Source: Nonomuraea sp. PA05
GTDB lineage: Bacteria; Actinomycetota; Actinomycetes; Streptosporangiales; Streptosporangiaceae
Assembly (NCBI RefSeq): GCF_008086045.1
Contig: NZ_VSEY01000029.1
Span: forward strand, 62,001-126,000
DNA: 64,000 bases
Reading direction: 5' to 3'
The position numbers and the translations under genes were made by a program. A model generated the notes under the pieces. That model saw only the letters and a list, made by a program, of their open reading frames with translations, searched no databases and was not told the DNA's origin. Shown piece by piece: positions 60,838-64,000 of the stretch (within the stretch, counting starts at the first letter, position 1; each line of letters starts with the position of its first letter).

Positions 60838-62289
60838 TCAGGAGCCGGCGCTGGTCACGGCGCGGATGGCGGCCGGGATCGCCGTGGCCACGTCGGCGGC
60901 GGCCAGCGGCGCCCCGTCGGCGGCCAGCCGCCCGGCCACCCCGTGCAGGTAGGCGCCGCACGAGGCCGCGTCGTAGCAGCTCAGTCCCTGCGCCAGCAGC
61001 GCGCCCGCCAGCCCTGACAACACGTCGCCCGTGCCGCCGGTGGCCAGCCACGGCGTGCCGGACACGTTCACCCTGGCCGGTCGCCCCTCCTCGGCCACCA
61101 CCGTGGTGGAGCCCTTGAGCAGCACGGTCACGCCCAGCTCCGCCGCCGCCCGCCTGGCGTGCTCGAGCCTGGCCGCCTCGATGTCGGCCCGGTCGGCGCC
61201 GATCAGCCTGGACAGCTCGCCCGCGTGCGGCGTGATCAGGACGGGCGCGGTACGCCGCAGCAGCCCCTTGTCCCTGGCCACCAGCGTCAGCCCGTCGGCG
61301 TCCACCAGCACGGGCACGTCGCCGGCGAGCACCCTGGCGGCCAGTTCGTGCGCCCAGGTGTCGGTGCCCAGCCCCGGGCCGAGCACCCACGCCTGCACCC
61401 GGCCCACGTGCTCGACGGAAGGCGCGTCGAGGAGCGTGACCACGGCCTCCGGCCAGTGCGAGCGCACCTGGGCGACCGGCGCCTCGCGGCCCGCGTACCT
61501 GACCATGCCGGACCCGCCCCGCAGCGCGCCGCCCACGGCCAGCACGGCCGCGCCGGTGAACAGGTCGCTGCCCGCCGCGACGCCCAGCACTCCCCTGCGG
61601 TACTTGTCCGACTCGCCGCCGGGGCGCGGGATCAGCCCGGCCACGTCGCGGCCGGTGAGCGCGGTGGCGTCGGGATCGGGCAGGTGCTCCCCCAGCCCGA
61701 TGTCGATCAGCTCGACGTCACCGGCGAACGCCGCGCCCGGATCGACCAGCAGCCCCGTCTTGTACGCCCCCATGGTCACGGTCACCTTGGCCCGGACGGC
61801 GACGCCCGCCACCTGCCCGCTGCTCGCGTCCACGCCGCTGGGCAGGTCCACGGCCACGACCGCGGCCCCTGCGGCGTTCGCCTCCGCCGCGAGCCGCGCG
61901 TACGGCTCCCTGAGCGCCCCCGACGCCCCGATGCCCACGAGCCCGTCCACGATCAGGTCGGCCTGCCCGATCGCCGTCGCCTCCGCGACCCGCCCGCCGG
62001 CGTCGAGCAGCGCCCGCAGCCCCGCCTCGTGCGTCCTGGACCCGGCGAGCACGGCCTCCACCCTGGCTCCGCGCCTGGCCAGCCGCTCGCCCGCGTACAG
62101 GGCGTCCCCGCCGTTGTCGCCGCTGCCGACGAGCAGGACGACGCGCCTGCCGTAGACCCGTCCCAGCAGGTCGGCGCAGACGGCGGCGAGGCCGGCGGCG
62201 GCGCGCTGCATCAGCGTGCCCTCGGGCAGCCGGGCCATGAGCGCCTGCTCGGCGCCCCGGATCTGGTCGGCGGTGTAGGCGGTACGCAT
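60838..62289 (-). CDS. nnrD: bifunctional NAD(P)H-hydrate epimerase / ADP-dependent dehydratase
   Basis: The 483-residue repair enzyme has an N-terminal YjeF_N domain (GSGDNGGDALYAGERLARRG) and a C-terminal kinase-like domain with ITPHAGELSRLIG and the GTGDVLSGL loop. It repairs damaged NADH and NADPH. It lies between acpS and alr, the order seen in many actinobacteria. Confidence 0.94.
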   Translation of the reverse strand: MRTAYTADQIRGAEQALMARLPEGTLMQRAAAGLAAVCADLLGRVYGRRVVLLVGSGDNGGDALYAGERLARRGARVEAVLAGSRTHEAGLRALLDAGGRVAEATAIGQADLIVDGLVGIGASGALREPYARLAAEANAAGAAVVAVDLPSGVDASSGQVAGVAVRAKVTVTMGAYKTGLLVDPGAAFAGDVELIDIGLGEHLPDPDATALTGRDVAGLIPRPGGESDKYRRGVLGVAAGSDLFTGAAVLAVGGALRGGSGMVRYAGREAPVAQVRSHWPEAVVTLLDAPSVEHVGRVQAWVLGPGLGTDTWAHELAARVLAGDVPVLVDADGLTLVARDKGLLRRTAPVLITPHAGELSRLIGADRADIEAARLEHARRAAAELGVTVLLKGSTTVVAEEGRPARVNVSGTPWLATGGTGDVLSGLAGALLAQGLSCYDAASCGAYLHGVAGRLAADGAPLAAADVATAIPAAIRAVTSAGS

Positions 62290-62311
62290 GATCCGAAGCT
62301 ATCCCTCCGCG

Positions 62312-62662
62312 CTATCCCTCCGCGATCACATAGGCCACGGCCACGCCCGCGTCGTGGCTGAGCGAGATGTGCCAGCGCTTGACCCCGAGCCCGTACGCGA
62401 CCTCGGCCACCTTGCCCGAGATCCGCAGCTCGGGCTTGCCGAGCTCGTCGCAGCGCACCTCGGCCTCCAGGTGCCCCAGGCCCTGGGGCGCGCCGAGCGC
62501 CTTGGCCACGGCCTCCTTGGCGGCGAACCTGGCGGCCAGCGACTGCACGGGGAGTGGCCGCTCGATTTCGGTGAACAGCCGCTCCCTGAGCGGCGGCGTG
62601 CGCTCCAGCGCGGCCTCGAAGCGGGCGATGTCCACGATGTCCACGCCGATACCCAGGATCAT
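62312..62662 (-). CDS. acpS: holo-[acyl-carrier-protein] synthase
   Basis: The 116-residue phosphopantetheinyl transferase has GIGVDIVDIARFE with the metal Asp and RFAAKEAVAKALG. It loads phosphopantetheine on acyl carrier proteins. It ends 23 bases before nnrD. Confidence 0.96.
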   Translation of the reverse strand: MILGIGVDIVDIARFEAALERTPPLRERLFTEIERPLPVQSLAARFAAKEAVAKALGAPQGLGHLEAEVRCDELGKPELRISGKVAEVAYGLGVKRWHISLSHDAGVAVAYVIAEG

Positions 62663-62671
62663 CGTCCTAGG

Positions 62672-64000
62672 CTATTGGAACGGCCCGCGCTCCCACGGCC
62701 CCCAGATCGCGATGGACATGCCCTGCTTGGCCTGGAGGTTGACGTAGAGGGTGTGGCCGCCCGGGCCGAACGTGGAGCCGGCGAACTCCGCCCCGTCGTC
62801 GCCCTCGATCGGCTGCAGCCGGCAGAAGTCGAAGATCTGGCCGCTCCTGGTCAGCCCGCGCAGCCAGTTGTCCTGCTCGCCGTCCTCGCACAGCACGAGC
62901 GTGCCGCGCCTGCTGACGGTCACGTTGTCGGGCAGGTCCAGCACGGACGAGCGCGGCGACTCGTAGACGAGCTTGAGCCGCCCGCTCCACGTCTCGTACG
63001 CCCACACCTGCCCCCGCCCGTCGCCGAACCCGTCGGGCGCCCGCTCGCCCGGCGCCGTGGCCCCGCCCTGGGTGGAGACGAAGTACACGGTGCCGTGGTG
63101 GTGCACCGCGCCCTCCAGCCGGGCGAAGATCGCCGCCCCCTTCTTCCTGCCCTGCCTGCCCACGGCCTGGACGGCCTCGTCGTAGGCGGGCCTGCCCTTG
63201 AAGTCGGGGTCGGGGTCGTCGATGTCCACCCAGGTGGTCCCGTACGCGGTGCCGGGCTCCTGCCCCTTCGACAGGTCGGCGCGTTCGGTGCCGCTGACGG
63301 CGAGCATCTGCAGCCTGCCGCCGTCGAGCAGCCGTCCGGCCAGGATCGGGTGCTTGGGCGGCAGGTAGCGGTAGAAGCCGGAGGGGTGGGAGAAGTTGTC
63401 CTCGGTGAGGTAGATGGCGCCGGAGGAGGGGTCGAAGGCGGCCGACTCGTGCGGGAAGCGCCCGGCGGCGCGGATCGGCGTGGCCGTGGCGGCGCGGGCG
63501 ACCGGCACCTCGAACAGGTAGCCGTGCTTGCGGGTGAGCTTGGAGTTGTCGTCGCCGGAGTGATCGTCGCCCACGTCGGGGCCGTTGACCGTCTCCTCGC
63601 AGCTCACCCAGGCCCGCCAGGCCATGGGGCCGCCGGAGCAGTTCATCATGGTGCCGTTCAGCGACGGCGCGCTCCTGATCACCTCGCCGTAGCGGGTGAC
63701 CCGGATCGTCGAGGTGCCACCGCCGGCCATCGGGTCGTAGGCCTTGTCCCTGTCGCCGAACGCGCCCACGGGCCCGCTGACCTCGTGGTTGCGGATGAGG
63801 ACGGCGCTGCCCCCTGGCCCGGAGAAGGCGGCCATGCCGTCGTGCTTGCCCGGCACGGCGGAGCCGTCGCTGTACTTCTCGCCCGCCACGCTGAACGAGC
63901 GGTACCGGAACCCGTCGGGCAGGTGCAGCCGCACCTTCCCATCCCGGAGATCGCGTACGGGGCGGAGCGTCCCGTACCCGCGCACGGGGTCGGCCCCGCC
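62672..64000 (-). CDS. PhoX (DUF839) family phosphatase, N-terminus cut by window edge
   Basis: At least 442 residues with the PhoX-type beta-propeller: RNHEVSGPVGAFGDRDKAYD, WVSCEETVNGPD, ESAAFDPSSGAIYLTEDN and LCEDGEQDNWLRGL. The frame stays open to the window end (GGADPVRGYG upstream), so the signal peptide is outside. PhoX enzymes are exported, calcium/iron-dependent phosphatases. Only nine bases separate it from acpS. Confidence 0.88.
   Translation of the reverse strand, partial: GGADPVRGYGTLRPVRDLRDGKVRLHLPDGFRYRSFSVAGEKYSDGSAVPGKHDGMAAFSGPGGSAVLIRNHEVSGPVGAFGDRDKAYDPMAGGGTSTIRVTRYGEVIRSAPSLNGTMMNCSGGPMAWRAWVSCEETVNGPDVGDDHSGDDNSKLTRKHGYLFEVPVARAATATPIRAAGRFPHESAAFDPSSGAIYLTEDNFSHPSGFYRYLPPKHPILAGRLLDGGRLQMLAVSGTERADLSKGQEPGTAYGTTWVDIDDPDPDFKGRPAYDEAVQAVGRQGRKKGAAIFARLEGAVHHHGTVYFVSTQGGATAPGERAPDGFGDGRGQVWAYETWSGRLKLVYESPRSSVLDLPDNVTVSRRGTLVLCEDGEQDNWLRGLTRSGQIFDFCRLQPIEGDDGAEFAGSTFGPGGHTLYVNLQAKQGMSIAIWGPWERGPFQ

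Noticed and set aside
60782..61390. Apparent N-terminal extension of alanine racemase
   Set aside because: The extension is out-of-frame sequence of nnrD. The racemase starts at 60781 with a normal ribosome site.

Overview
The window is a high-GC actinobacterial chromosome segment, most like the Streptosporangiaceae (Nonomuraea and relatives); this placement is an inference from protein style, not a database result. Support comes from frequent GTG starts, 1- to 11-base gene overlaps, ECF sigma factors, a class F-type sortase, a Ser/Thr kinase with an extracellular propeller and a CIRCE-controlled groES-groEL pair. No tRNA, rRNA, insertion sequence, prophage or CRISPR array was seen.

Layout. 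0-8.5 kb: the end of a sugar ABC-transporter permease operon with a LacI-type regulator, then secreted enzymes (a serine beta-lactamase-fold hydrolase, a small basic exported protein, an M36 metallopeptidase) and a roughly 220-base almost pure G tract that cuts off the 5' end of a membrane protein gene. 8.5-12.9 kb: envelope or glycan genes (GT2 glycosyltransferase, methyltransferase, polysaccharide deacetylase, large membrane protein). 12.8-16.1 kb: a three-gene phosphorelay (receiver-SpoIIE phosphatase, CHASE3 histidine kinase, stand-alone receiver) joined by 4-base overlaps. 16-32.5 kb: mixed genes, including a TPR regulator, a TetR/NTF2-like divergon, guaA, a DUF885 peptidase, succinate-semialdehyde dehydrogenase, a Ser/Thr kinase next to a propeller lipoprotein, and a subtilisin. 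32.5-39 kb: glpD and a DeoR regulator divergent from a SIS isomerase, nagA, PfkB kinase and class II aldolase operon that reads as an N-acetylgalactosamine (tagatose-phosphate) catabolic pathway. 39-42 kb: GNAT, APH-like kinase, SDR and an ECF42-type sigma factor.

42.2-62.7 kb matches, from my knowledge of the family order, the Mycobacterium tuberculosis block Rv3410c-Rv3423c: guaB3, guaB, DUF5319, rsdA, sigD, groEL, groES, tsaD, rimI, tsaB, tsaE, alr, followed here by nnrD and acpS. Local differences are a LuxR-type regulator between guaB and the DUF5319 gene, no whiB gene, a shortened RsdA whose tail is built from a minisatellite, a 12-fold hendecad coiled-coil protein before tsaD, and a sortase/surface-protein pair inside the tsa operon.

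The most interesting unexplained signal is the 470-base region upstream of guaB. Read on the guaB strand it holds a three-way-junction fold, then a 17-bp terminator hairpin with a U tract, then a second three-way-junction fold with a GNRA loop, with a perfect palindrome further upstream. It looks like an RNA-based attenuator or small RNA locus controlling GMP synthesis. A second theme is in-frame minisatellites (24 to 42 bp) lying in or beside several genes.
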